A DNA stretch of 49,933 nucleotides from SAR202 cluster bacterium bin90 (lineage in GTDB: Bacteria; Chloroflexota; Dehalococcoidia; Lucifugimonadales; JADFKI01): the NCBI GenBank assembly GCA_002238855.1, contig MPND01000026.1, positions 1 to 49,933 of the forward strand, given 5' to 3'. Below are positions 41,223 through 49,483 of the stretch, piece after piece. Each line of letters opens with the position of its first letter. The first letter of the stretch is position 1. The notes under the pieces are model-generated. The model saw only the letters and a program-made list of their open reading frames with translations, ran no database searches and was not told the DNA's origin. Both the position numbers and the translations under genes were made by a program.

Positions 41223-42122
41223 CTAGTTGTCGTCGCTCTCCCGCTCTTTGGACGCGTCCCTGACGTCGCGCATGAACCAGCGCACAGTCATCTCGAACGC
41301 GCCGGGGAACTCCTGGTAGAACCAGTGGCCGCCGCCTTCCAGCTCGGCGAGGCGCACAAGCGGCGCGCTGCCTTCTATCGCTTCTCGCATTCGTACTGCT
41401 ACCTCGTGCGTCAGTAGGTTGCTCTGCCTGCCACGCACGATGAGCGTGGGTACGGAGAGACGACCCCACTCTTCCCACAGGTCGGGGCGCTCGTACGCCG
41501 CGAGGAGACGGCGGTCGCGCTTCCACGCACGCCTGCCGTCGGGGAGCTCGCGGGTCATCACCTCCGCCTGGTGCAGCAGCATCTCGTCCGTTGACTGGGG
41601 CTGGCGGTCCCGCAGCCTCTCCACGACGGCTTCAAGCGAGTCCCACTCGTCTGACTCGGTGTTGTAGCGCACGAACATGCCCTGAGAATCGGGGTTCACG
41701 GCATCGGGATCAATGTCCACGACCATCAGCGAATGGACTAGTTCAGGATGCTCAGCGGCGAAGACGAAGGCGTAGCGCGCGCCAGCGGAGTGTCCGGCGA
41801 GGATGAAGTCGTTCAATCCGAGATGCGAAACAAGGGATTCAAGGTCGGAGATGTAGTCGCGGAAGCCGTAGGTGTCGGGCGTGGCGTGGGCGCTGTCGCC
41901 GTGTCCTCGATGGTCGAGCGCGATGACATGGTAATCGGAGCGGACGGCGGCGGCGAAGATGTCCCAGCTTCGGGCGCAGTCCTGCAAACCGTGCAAGAGA
42001 ACCATTGCCGGCGCGTCGGGCGAAGGCGCGCCCCAGTCGGCGTAGTGCAGGCGCACGCCGTTTGCGTCGAAGTACTCGTCAGTGGGCTGCTTGTATGCAG
42101 TATTGGAGTCGGGCATCGCCAT
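41223..42122 (-). CDS. Alpha/beta hydrolase
   Basis: A 299-residue alpha/beta-hydrolase-fold protein. The oxyanion HG is in VLLHGLQDCARSWD, the nucleophile Ser in the elbow AGHSAGARYAFVFA, the acid is likely the Asp of VVDIDPD or a later one, and the catalytic His is in ELEGGGHWFYQE. It begins four bases after the acetamidase stop, so the two are probably one transcript. Substrate unknown. Confidence 0.9.
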   Translation of the reverse strand: MAMPDSNTAYKQPTDEYFDANGVRLHYADWGAPSPDAPAMVLLHGLQDCARSWDIFAAAVRSDYHVIALDHRGHGDSAHATPDTYGFRDYISDLESLVSHLGLNDFILAGHSAGARYAFVFAAEHPELVHSLMVVDIDPDAVNPDSQGMFVRYNTESDEWDSLEAVVERLRDRQPQSTDEMLLHQAEVMTRELPDGRRAWKRDRRLLAAYERPDLWEEWGRLSVPTLIVRGRQSNLLTHEVAVRMREAIEGSAPLVRLAELEGGGHWFYQEFPGAFEMTVRWFMRDVRDASKERESDDN

Positions 42123-42125
42123 CGC

Positions 42126-43055
42126 TTAGCTACGCGGCAGGTAGCGCTTGGGGAACTTGGCTACGACGGAATAGAGTATGTCCACCATGTTCGCCAGTCG
42201 AACGCGCGCGACCTGCGAGCAGAGCTGATAGGCAGTCAGCCGCTCGATGCCATAGGACGATTCCAGCCACATCACGAGCTCGTAGAATGCGATGCGGGCG
42301 GCGTCTTCCATTGGGCGCGCGCTGCCGACGGTCATCAGGAAGTCGTCGGACTCAACTCGCGGCGTGGCGACATAATGGCCCTTGATGAGCTCAACTGATA
42401 GCGTGCCTCGCGTGGGGATCTCGGTGGCGACGCCGCAGACTTCCGCGTCTCCCTGCGCGGCATGGCCGTCGCCGATGTGAAGCAGCGCGCCGGGGACATT
42501 CACGGGCAGGTGGATCGTGTTGCCGGGGCAGACATCCGCCGCATCCATGTTGCCGCCGTGGAAGCCGGGGGCGAGCGAGGATATTGCCTCAAGTTCGGGC
42601 GCGGTGCCGATGGTGCCGTAGAACGGCTCGTAGGGTATCGCGGCGATGTCGAGGTCTTCCGAGAAGGTGATTTCGCCGTTGCTGATGGGGTGCAGCATGA
42701 CGCGGGCCGGCAGGGGCGGGTTCAGCGTGCGCGTGAAGACCGTGCCGCAGAGGCCGCCGAATTCAGGGATGAGTGCGCTGACACCGTAGTTGCGCGTTAC
42801 CTCGATGGAATGGATGGTGACGGCAATCGTGTCGCCCTTCTCCGCGCCCTCTACAAATATGGGACCGGTCAAGGGGTTCACATAGGGCAGCGTGATGATC
42901 TGCGTGATGTCGTCGTCGGGCGAGGTGATCCGGTTCTCGAACGCGTCCGCCGTCTCGACGATGAATGTCTCGCCCGGCGACACGGTTGCTACGGGCCGTT
43001 TGTATGGCCCGATCACATAGGAGAAGTCGCCGGGGTCGTTAACAATCGTCTGCAA
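42126..43055 (-). CDS. Acetamidase/formamidase family protein
   Basis: A 309-residue FmdA/AmdA-type amidase, which hydrolyses short amides to acid and ammonia. Seen: NPLTGPIFVEGAEKGDTIAV, FHGGNMDAADVCPGNTIHLP and LLHIGDGHAAQGDAEVCGVA with the metal-site Asp and His residues, then a conserved YELVMWLESSYGI. It is followed by the alpha/beta hydrolase gene on the same strand. The family also includes amidases of unknown substrate. Confidence 0.93.
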   Translation of the reverse strand: MQTIVNDPGDFSYVIGPYKRPVATVSPGETFIVETADAFENRITSPDDDITQIITLPYVNPLTGPIFVEGAEKGDTIAVTIHSIEVTRNYGVSALIPEFGGLCGTVFTRTLNPPLPARVMLHPISNGEITFSEDLDIAAIPYEPFYGTIGTAPELEAISSLAPGFHGGNMDAADVCPGNTIHLPVNVPGALLHIGDGHAAQGDAEVCGVATEIPTRGTLSVELIKGHYVATPRVESDDFLMTVGSARPMEDAARIAFYELVMWLESSYGIERLTAYQLCSQVARVRLANMVDILYSVVAKFPKRYLPRS

Positions 43056-43095
43056 AAGTTCTAGTTCCTAGTCCTGTATGCACCGTCCTGCGTCG

Positions 43096-44322
43096 CTAAA
43101 CAGAGTCGTCCGAGCCAACAACTTCTTCGTCAACAAGGCTCTGCACCTGATCGTCGGAGTAGCCGAGGATGTCGCCCAGAAGCTCGCGGGTGTGCTGTCC
43201 AACGGTGGGGGCGGAGCCGACTACCATCGGCGTGCGGCTGAACTTGATGGACTCGCCGCTGACCCACATCGTGCCTGCCACGGGGTCGGGCACTTCCATC
43301 AGGATGTCGCGCTCGTGAAGCTGCGGCTCGTTTGCCGCCTGTTCGGTGCTGTTCACCGGGGCGCAGGGTATGCTGTGCTCCGACAGTTCGTCAACTGCCT
43401 TTTTCGTGGTGCGCTGCTTTAGCCAGTTGCCGATCTCTTCTTCGAGTACATCCACATGCTCGGTGCGGGAGTCACGCGTCTCAAAGCGCGGGTCTTCCAG
43501 CCATTCGGGATGGCCGAGGGCTTCGCAGGTGCGCGGCCACATGTTGTCGTTACCGGCGGCGAGTATGACATAGCCGTCCGCGGTCTCGTACATGCCGCCG
43601 AACGGTGTGCCGCCGCCGCCGACTGCGGAGTCCGCCCGCTCGGTCTCCACGCCTCCGCTCAGGTAAGCGGAGATGGGGATTTCGTTGACGGTGAAGCCGG
43701 TGTCGGCGAGACAGACTTCGAGCGTCTGTCCCACGCCGGAGATTTCGCGCTCACGCAGGGCTGCAAGCGCGCCGATGCAGGCGTGCAGCGCAGTGATGCG
43801 GTCGATCAGCGGGAAGTATGTCTTGATCGGCGGCAGGTCACCGTAGCCGGTGAGGGTCATCAGGCCGCCCATCGCCTGACCAATGGGGTCGAAGCCGACC
43901 TTGTCGCGGTTGGGGCCATACTGCCCGTAAGCCGAGACGTTGATCATGATGATCTTCGGGTTCAGTTCCTTGAGCTTGTCGTACCCGAAGCCCATGATGT
44001 CGATGGTGCCGGGGCGGAAGTTCTGCAAAAGGATGTCGGAGACCTTGACTAGGTCGCGCAGGACCTCCTTGCCCTTGTCGGTGCGGAGGTTGATGGCGAG
44101 GCTCTTCTTGCCGCTGTTGTACTGCACCCAGTAGGCAGACTGCCCACGAACGCGCGGCCCGTTGGCGCGGCTCTCGTCACCTCTAACCGACTCCACCTTA
44201 ATTACCTCGGCGCCCATACGCGCGAACATCAGGGCACAGCGGGGGCCTGCTTGATAGCGTCCGAGGTCCAACACCCGAATGCCCTCTAGCGGTGTGTTTA
44301 GCTTTCCGTTTGCAGATGTCAT
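43096..44322 (-). CDS. CaiB/BaiF (family III) CoA-transferase
   Basis: A 408-residue family III CoA-transferase. Standard segments: PLEGIRVLDLGRYQAGPRCA, MGAEVIKVESVRGDESR, NSGKKSLAINLRTDKGKEVL, DILLQNFRPGTIDIMG and GFDPIGQAMGGLM, where the catalytic Asp is expected. ATG 44322 has GAGAGG 10 bases upstream; a TTG at 44382 overlapping the upstream stop would add 20 poorly conserved residues. The acyl substrate pair is unknown. Confidence 0.93.
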   Translation of the reverse strand: MTSANGKLNTPLEGIRVLDLGRYQAGPRCALMFARMGAEVIKVESVRGDESRANGPRVRGQSAYWVQYNSGKKSLAINLRTDKGKEVLRDLVKVSDILLQNFRPGTIDIMGFGYDKLKELNPKIIMINVSAYGQYGPNRDKVGFDPIGQAMGGLMTLTGYGDLPPIKTYFPLIDRITALHACIGALAALREREISGVGQTLEVCLADTGFTVNEIPISAYLSGGVETERADSAVGGGGTPFGGMYETADGYVILAAGNDNMWPRTCEALGHPEWLEDPRFETRDSRTEHVDVLEEEIGNWLKQRTTKKAVDELSEHSIPCAPVNSTEQAANEPQLHERDILMEVPDPVAGTMWVSGESIKFSRTPMVVGSAPTVGQHTRELLGDILGYSDDQVQSLVDEEVVGSDDSV

Positions 44323-44378
44323 CGGCGTAAGTCCTCTCGCAGTTCCTTCTAGGTTTTCGTCATTTGCAGTCAATTGTG

Positions 44379-44753
44379 TCAATCTACCATGAATGGCGAC
44401 ATCATGAGCCCATCCACGGGAACTAGCCTCTGCGCGACCGGGTCAACGCCAAGGAACAGGGCTTCAAGCGCGAGTGCGCCGAGCAACACGGGCGTCCCTT
44501 CGTCGTTGAACGCCACTAATGTGCCCACTTCCAGCCCATTTATCCGTATTCGCGCTTCGCCAATATCAAGGTTTCGCGTACCGCCTTGAGCAAATTGGAA
44601 TCGGTGTTGCGCTGCGGGCTTGACGCCCAAGTTGATAAGTAGAGAAGCTGGGACGGATATTATAGACGCCCCCGTATCCACAAGGGCGTCGAGTTCTATC
44701 GAGTTTTCGCCCTGCGGATCGCCGATGCTTATCGGTACGCTGAATGTCCCCAT
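44379..44753 (-). CDS. Retropepsin-like clan AA aspartic protease
   Basis: A 124-residue single-domain aspartic protease of the retroviral type. The active-site motif ALVDTGASIISVP is near residue 24, with the Asp-Thr-Gly triad, and the second hydrophobic-hydrophobic-Gly element is VLLGALALEAL. It would work as a homodimer. No signal peptide or membrane segment is visible, so it appears cytoplasmic. It lies directly upstream of the CoA-transferase gene on the same strand. Confidence 0.82.
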   Translation of the reverse strand: MGTFSVPISIGDPQGENSIELDALVDTGASIISVPASLLINLGVKPAAQHRFQFAQGGTRNLDIGEARIRINGLEVGTLVAFNDEGTPVLLGALALEALFLGVDPVAQRLVPVDGLMMSPFMVD

Positions 44754-44776
44754 ATCGTATATAGCCTTGCCAGGGG

Positions 44777-45541
44777 CTAGGCGTCCTTGCGTCCCTTGCG
44801 CTCCAGGAAATCTGCAAAGCCCTCTTCGACCGGTGTGGGGGCAAGCTTGCCCTTTTGCGCCGCCGACTCGTTGTCGTGCATCCAGCGCCAGCCCTCGCCG
44901 ACATCGTCGATCATCAGCTCCTTGATGCCCTGCACCATGCGGGCATCGTTGGCGGCGATCTGCTTCGCAATCTCCATCGCCTTGGGCATAAGCTCGTCGA
45001 CGGATACAAGATGGTTCAGCAAACCGATCTTGTACGCCTCTTCCGGCTCAACCACGCATGTGGTAAAAAGCAGTTCCTTTGCCTTGGGCCAGCCGACCTG
45101 CATGGGCAGCGTCCAGGTGGAGTTCACGCGGCCATAGGACGCCGCAAGGAAGCGGAAGCGCGAGCGATCACAGCCGACTCGAATGTCGAAACTGGACGCC
45201 ATGACCGCGCCGCCGCCGTAGGAAAGCCCGTTGAGAGCGCCTATGGTTGGCTTTGTGCATGCGGCGACATGCCAGGAGTATTCGGCGCGTGCGGGATCAG
45301 GTGGGGGCGGGTTCTCCGCGTCTCGCACCTGCTCGTGTATGTCCGCACCCGCCGAGAACGCGCGGTCGCCTGTGCCGGTGAAAATCACCGCCTTGATGTC
45401 GGCGTCCTCTTCCATTTCCGTGATGGCAGTATCCACCTCGCGATAGAGCCTCTTGCTAAGGGCATTCAGCACCTTCGGCCTGTTCAGTCGGATGATGCCG
45501 ACTCCGTCTTCTTTGGTAACAACGATGTCTTCGTAGCTCAC
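44777..45541 (-). CDS. Enoyl-CoA hydratase/isomerase family protein
   Basis: A 254-residue crotonase-family enzyme: DGVGIIRLNRPKVLNALSKR, DRAFSAGADIHEQV and LNGLSYGGGAVMASSFDIRV give the oxyanion hole. The usual catalytic Glu positions read YGRVNSTWTLPMQVG, lacking both Glu residues of classical hydratases, so it may be an isomerase, hydrolase or decarboxylase. GTG 45541 has GGGAGCGA upstream; the longer frame to 45646 lacks an SD and conserved sequence. Confidence 0.92.
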   Translation of the reverse strand: MSYEDIVVTKEDGVGIIRLNRPKVLNALSKRLYREVDTAITEMEEDADIKAVIFTGTGDRAFSAGADIHEQVRDAENPPPPDPARAEYSWHVAACTKPTIGALNGLSYGGGAVMASSFDIRVGCDRSRFRFLAASYGRVNSTWTLPMQVGWPKAKELLFTTCVVEPEEAYKIGLLNHLVSVDELMPKAMEIAKQIAANDARMVQGIKELMIDDVGEGWRWMHDNESAAQKGKLAPTPVEEGFADFLERKGRKDA

Positions 45542-45681
45542 GGTCTCGCTCCCAGATGCTAGTGGCGTAAATCTCAATTGGCGTAAGTATATTCCCACTC
45601 CAGCCAAGCCGTCAAAACAGGCAGGCAGCGGACAGGCAACAGACACACGTCATTGGGAATGAAAAGTCCCCGGAGGGATGG

Positions 45682-45999
45682 TTAGTCCAGCGTAAGAGCC
45701 ACAGACACGCGCGTTTCGGTGCCCACAGCCTTTGTTGTGTGCCCCTGTCCGGTCAGGTCTTCGGCGAGCATCATGTCGCCGGGGCCGAGCGTGTAAACCG
45801 TGCCATCGCCCAGTCCGATCTCGACATTGCCAGCCAGCGTGATGATGTACTGCTTGCGCGGGGCGGGATGCCAATCAATGAAGTAGCCGACCTCCTGCTT
45901 GCGGACAACGATGCTGGTTGCGTCCTGAACCTCCGGCGGCTCATAGCTTTCGTCCATGTGGGACTGTCCGTCTTCGCCCGTGTATAGCCTGTAGAACAT
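45682..45999 (-). CDS. Cupin-like protein
   Basis: A 105-residue single-cupin beta-barrel protein: YFIDWHPAPRKQYIITLAGN, VEIGLGDGTVYTLGPGDMML and AEDLTGQGHTTKAVGTE correspond to cupin motifs 1 and 2. Metal-ligand candidates are His in WHPAPRKQY and His in GQGHTTK. ATG 45999 has GGAGG upstream. Function unknown. Confidence 0.82.
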   Translation of the reverse strand: MFYRLYTGEDGQSHMDESYEPPEVQDATSIVVRKQEVGYFIDWHPAPRKQYIITLAGNVEIGLGDGTVYTLGPGDMMLAEDLTGQGHTTKAVGTETRVSVALTLD

Positions 46000-46061
46000 G
46001 CAAAATCCTCCATAGCGTCGTGGTGAACAAATCGTGTGGGAGCAATTATACACACTGACGG

Positions 46062-46460
46062 CTATGGAAGCGCGGGCAGGCCTTCGTGGTTGGAGGCGCG
46101 GGCGAGGGCGTTATCTAGAGTGGCGAGAGGTATGTTTCGGCGTAATGCCAACTCCAGATACAAAGCGTCGTAGAATGTCAGATGATGCGTTTGTGCCAAA
46201 CTGATGGTGGCATCGAGATCGGGCGATAGGTCCGTACGTATCAGCAGCTGTCCCAGTCTGTTTAGGCGCAGGCCGATCGTTTCTGAAGCAATGCGCCCTC
46301 TCCGCTCTGCCATGAGCAGAGTGTTGCGTATCTCAAAGTGCCAATGTTGCGGGACAAATCCATCATTTGCCTGGACTATTTCATAAACCTCGTCGGCAAA
46401 CGGGTCCGATTCGTCGTCCAGTATCCACGCGGAAGCAACCGAAGCATCGATAACGAACAA
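46062..46460 (-). CDS. PIN-domain toxin (VapC-like)
   Basis: A 132-residue PIN ribonuclease with Asp5 in FVIDASVASAWIL, Glu43 in HWHFEIRNTLL, Asp98 in LTFYDALYLELA and Asp116 in LATLDNALARA. All four acidic positions are kept. It follows a Phd/YefM-like gene at a 7-base gap, forming a toxin-antitoxin pair. Confidence 0.92.
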   Translation of the reverse strand: MFVIDASVASAWILDDESDPFADEVYEIVQANDGFVPQHWHFEIRNTLLMAERRGRIASETIGLRLNRLGQLLIRTDLSPDLDATISLAQTHHLTFYDALYLELALRRNIPLATLDNALARASNHEGLPALP

Positions 46461-46467
46461 CTAAGTA

Positions 46468-46767
46468 TCACTCACGCGTCTGGGCAGGTTCAGCAACCTC
46501 TTCCTTAGCCATCCTTGTCTTAGGCCATTTCTCAACTGCTTCTCTAAACCGCTCCGCTGACGCCTCAGCAAGTTCGCGCAATTCTCGCTCTCGCTCTTCG
46601 TCCCGCGGCATCAGATACCCGATATTCTTGCCGTGATGCCTGATCACCACCGTCTCGCCATCAAGCAGACATATAAGCAACTCCGGCAGCCTGGACTGAA
46701 TCTCATCAGTCTCGACATAAAGAGGTCTTTTTGCTATTCCGTTGTCCTTGCTGCTCGTCTCACCCAT
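46468..46767 (-). CDS. Phd/YefM-like antitoxin
   Basis: A 99-residue protein upstream of the PIN toxin. The central IQSRLPELLICLLDGETVVI and RHHGKNIGYLMPRDE match the Phd/YefM DNA-binding fold, and the C-terminus is a charged helix suited to toxin binding. Its ATG is two bases after the mrp stop, and GGGGG inside the mrp end serves as SD, so it may be cotranscribed with mrp. Confidence 0.85.
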   Translation of the reverse strand: MGETSSKDNGIAKRPLYVETDEIQSRLPELLICLLDGETVVIRHHGKNIGYLMPRDEERERELRELAEASAERFREAVEKWPKTRMAKEEVAEPAQTRE

Positions 46768-46768
46768 A

Positions 46769-47581
46769 TCATCCCCCTTGCAGTGCGGCGCGCGCCTTCT
46801 CAGCGATGCCGGAATACTCGCCCAGCACTTCGTTGCTCAGGAGGACGGTCGGCTTGGAGGTGTCGCGGTAGTCGGGGCGCAGGTCAAGGCTGCCGAGGAA
46901 GTCCAGACCGAGTTCGCTCGCCAGCTCCTCGCCGGCACCGCTGCCGAAGATTTCGCCAGAGAAATTCTCGACGACGCCGAGTACTTTGACCTGCAGCTTG
47001 CGGATCATGTTGATGGAACGCTTGGCGTCGATCTTGGCGAGTTCCTGCGGGGTTGTCACAACGATGAAGCCGTCGAGTTCGAGGTTCTGCATGACTGTCA
47101 GGGGTGCGTCGGAGGTGCCGGGCGGCAGATCGACGACGAGGTAGTCGAGCTCGCCCCATTCGGTCGTCTGCAGCAGCTGGTTGATGGCGTTGTGTACCAT
47201 GGGGCCGCGCCAGATGATCGCCTCTTCCTCGTTTTGCTGGAAGAAGCCCATGGACATGATTTTGACGCCGAAGCGCTCGGACGGCAGCATCTTGTTGTCC
47301 TGGCCTACCTGCGGGCGCTCGGCGACCTTCATAGCGCGCACGACATTCGGGCAGTCGATGTCCACATCTAGGATGCCGACACTGTACCCTTCGTGCGCGA
47401 GGGTAGCGGCGAGGTTCACGGCTACGGTCGTCTTGCCGACGCCGCCCTTTCCGCTGTACACGCCGATCTTGTGGCCGATCTGCGCCAGCGCGTCAGTGAC
47501 CTGCCGCTTCTGCTCGAACTGGCGTCGCATTGATTCTATGCGCTGGCGTGCCTGCGCCGCCTGCTGCGGATTCATCGTCAT
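46769..47581 (-). CDS. Mrp/NBP35-type P-loop ATPase (Fe-S carrier) lacking the CXXC
   Basis: A 270-residue MinD/Mrp-class ATPase. The deviant Walker A is SGKGGVGKTT near 43-52, then LDVDIDCPNV and LVVDLPPGTSDA, which are Mrp hallmarks. In typical Mrp/ApbC the segment after VVEN contains a CPHC that binds the bridging Fe-S cluster; here it reads VVENFSGEIFGSGAGEEL, with no Cys. GAGGA six bases before ATG sets the start. The DUF59 gene upstream supports a role in Fe-S metabolism. Confidence 0.93.
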   Translation of the reverse strand: MTMNPQQAAQARQRIESMRRQFEQKRQVTDALAQIGHKIGVYSGKGGVGKTTVAVNLAATLAHEGYSVGILDVDIDCPNVVRAMKVAERPQVGQDNKMLPSERFGVKIMSMGFFQQNEEEAIIWRGPMVHNAINQLLQTTEWGELDYLVVDLPPGTSDAPLTVMQNLELDGFIVVTTPQELAKIDAKRSINMIRKLQVKVLGVVENFSGEIFGSGAGEELASELGLDFLGSLDLRPDYRDTSKPTVLLSNEVLGEYSGIAEKARAALQGG

Positions 47582-47710
47582 GAGTTATCCTCAATCCTAA
47601 AGTGTTTCGGCGCGGCGATGCATCGGTCCGTCATAGGTGGCCAAAGGCTAGCCGTAGACTGACCGAATTGCTGACGCACAGACCGGCTGGGTACTAGCTA
47701 GCGGACTCTC

Positions 47711-48025
47711 TTAGTCCAGACCCAGCAGCTTCTTGCCCTCTTCGGTGATCTCGTCGGGCGTCCAGGGCGGGTCGAATACGAGGTCAACGTTGATGTCGTC
47801 CACGCCTTCGAGTTCTGCGAGCCGCCACTCCGCCTGCTGTGCGATGTAGGGGCCCATGCCGCAGCCTGCGAAGGTGAGGGTCATCTTCATATCGATGTTG
47901 CCCTCGACCAGGGACACATCGCGCACCAACCCGAGGTCAACGATGTTTACCGGAATCTCAGGATCGTACACATCTCTAAGGGCCTCGTAAACGTCGTCCA
48001 GAGTTAGTTCAACTGTGTTGGTCAT
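47711..48025 (-). CDS. DUF59 (MIP18/SufT-like) Fe-S assembly protein
   Basis: A 104-residue protein of the DUF59 family, which includes SufT and Paa[41 protein letters not shown] with the conserved Cys, and [16 protein letters not shown]. It aids maturation of Fe-S proteins and is often next to, or fused with, Mrp. The mrp gene lies 129 bases downstream. Confidence 0.9.
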   Translation of the reverse strand: MTNTVELTLDDVYEALRDVYDPEIPVNIVDLGLVRDVSLVEGNIDMKMTLTFAGCGMGPYIAQQAEWRLAELEGVDDINVDLVFDPPWTPDEITEEGKKLLGLD

Positions 48026-48234
48026 GCCATTCCTCCGTTGTTCATAGCTTCCCAGAACGCCATTGTATCACGCGCCATAAGAATCATGTGCCCTTCGCGT
48101 GTCGGGTGGACAGAACAGCACAAAAGCGGAACTTCATGCAGAGGCACTCTTTGCGGGCAACGGGGACGGGCTAGGAGAGGAGGGCTGCGATTCTCTTGAA
48201 GGCGCCTATACGCTGTGCTATTCTCATGACTGGC

Positions 48235-48311
48235 CGGGGAGTAGCGCAGTTTGGTAGCGCACCTGCATGGGGTGCAGGGGGTCGCTGGTTCGAATCCAGT
48301 CTCCCCGACCA
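48235..48311 (+). tRNA. tRNA-Pro (anticodon GGG)
   Basis: A 77-base cloverleaf with encoded CCA. The acceptor stem is CGGGGAG/CTCCCCG, the anticodon arm is CCTGC-ATGGGGT-GCAGG with anticodon GGG, and the T arm is CTGG-TTCGAAT-CCAG. It reads CCC and CCT codons. Confidence 0.96.
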
Positions 48312-48417
48312 TTAGAGCACCTTCCTGAACGGGAGGGAGCGCGGTTCCAACGTGGTTGTCCGCAGCTCGGAAGTAGCCTATACGGCGACGACTGATGACT
48401 GGCTAAGTTGAGAATGG

Positions 48418-48455
48418 AGAAGGCGTGCGCTGAACAGCGCACGCCTTTTCTTTCT
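48418..48455 (+). terminator. Intrinsic terminator downstream of tRNA-Pro
   Basis: AAGGCGTGCGCTG-AACA-GCGCACGCCTT is followed by TTCTTTC. It lies about 110 bases after the tRNA; the intervening 105 bases show no gene. Confidence 0.85.
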
Positions 48456-48490
48456 GCTTCAGAGTCGCCGGGCGCACATGGGAGGGTGAT

Positions 48491-49342
48491 ATGAGAACTG
48501 TGCTCGCCTCAGCAATATGTGTGGCGCTGGTACTTTCCCTGATTGGAGTCAGTCTCAGGTTCCCCGAACCAAGTTACGCGTGCTCCTGCATTAAGCCGGG
48601 ACCGCCTTCCGAGGCGTTGGAAGAGTCGGCAATGGTCTTTGGGGGCAAGGTCGTATCGGTGCGCAAATATGAGAGGCTTGACGGAACTTGGTCAAGTGCC
48701 GATCCGGTAGTGGTCGAGTTTGACGTGCGGACGATCTGGAAAGGATATGACTACCAGACTTTCTACCTCACGACGGAGCGCAGTGACGCAAGCTGTGGGT
48801 TCCGATTTGTGGAAGGCGAAGAATACCTCGTTTATACGCGCAACGCTGTCACAGTAAATATATGTAGCCGAACTAGCTCGCTGTCCGAGGCGGAAGATGA
48901 TCTGGAGGCGCTTGGAGAGGGACAAAGTCCTACGCCCGGAACTGTCGGGCCCATTCCGACCGTTCCTATTGACCTGATAGAAGTCGTACCCTCCACTGAC
49001 ATCCAGGTGAAGCCAACTGCGGTCGCTTCCGCGTCTGAAGCACGCGATGATGCATCGAGCGAAGTGCCGTCCCCGGTTGCAGAGGCAGCCGTGCCAACGC
49101 CGGGAACATCTCAAAGTGTCATAGAAGCAACCCCTAAACCGAGTATCTCTGAGAGCGTCTTGAAAGCGACACCCTCTCCTTCGAGCTCAGCCGATCAAGT
49201 GGAGAACGCTGAGCCGAAGATCACCGAAGAACCTACGGGTGCGGGGTGTAATGCAGGACTATCAAACACAGAAGTATCTTTCGCGGGGCTGGTGGTAGGC
49301 CTTTTCTTCCTCGGATTCCGCGGCAGACGGTTCAGGCTCTGA
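48491..49342 (+). CDS. Secreted TIMP/NTR-like protein with C-terminal sorting-type signal
   Basis: A 283-residue protein. The signal peptide (LASAICVALVLSLIGVSL) is followed by the TIMP/netrin-like core: YACSCIKPGPPSEALEESAM, FGGKVVSV, then VVEFDVRTIWKGYD and CGFRFVEGEEYLVYT. The CSC after the signal is the hallmark. A Pro/Ser/Thr-rich linker (residues ~138-240) leads to GCNAG, a hydrophobic helix (SFAGLVVGLFFLGF) and the basic RGRR, the layout of CTERM sorting signals. Likely exported and processed at the surface. Confidence 0.8.
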   Translation: MRTVLASAICVALVLSLIGVSLRFPEPSYACSCIKPGPPSEALEESAMVFGGKVVSVRKYERLDGTWSSADPVVVEFDVRTIWKGYDYQTFYLTTERSDASCGFRFVEGEEYLVYTRNAVTVNICSRTSSLSEAEDDLEALGEGQSPTPGTVGPIPTVPIDLIEVVPSTDIQVKPTAVASASEARDDASSEVPSPVAEAAVPTPGTSQSVIEATPKPSISESVLKATPSPSSSADQVENAEPKITEEPTGAGCNAGLSNTEVSFAGLVVGLFFLGFRGRRFRL

Positions 49343-49483
49343 TCCTTAGGTTGGTATATTCGGCAGACGGTCGGAATGGGTAGCGGCAATAAATGGTTCC
49401 ATTGAAGGTTGGCATTTCTTGTCATAGGATGGGGATGCCAGCCTTTGCTTTTAGGCTCAATCAGGCATCAGGATTGTGTTCAC

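Noticed and set aside
48022..48312. 96-residue minus-strand ORF reading GETGFEPATPCTPCRC
   Set aside because: It is the antisense translation of tRNA-Pro, a well-known artefact that appears in databases as a false protein.
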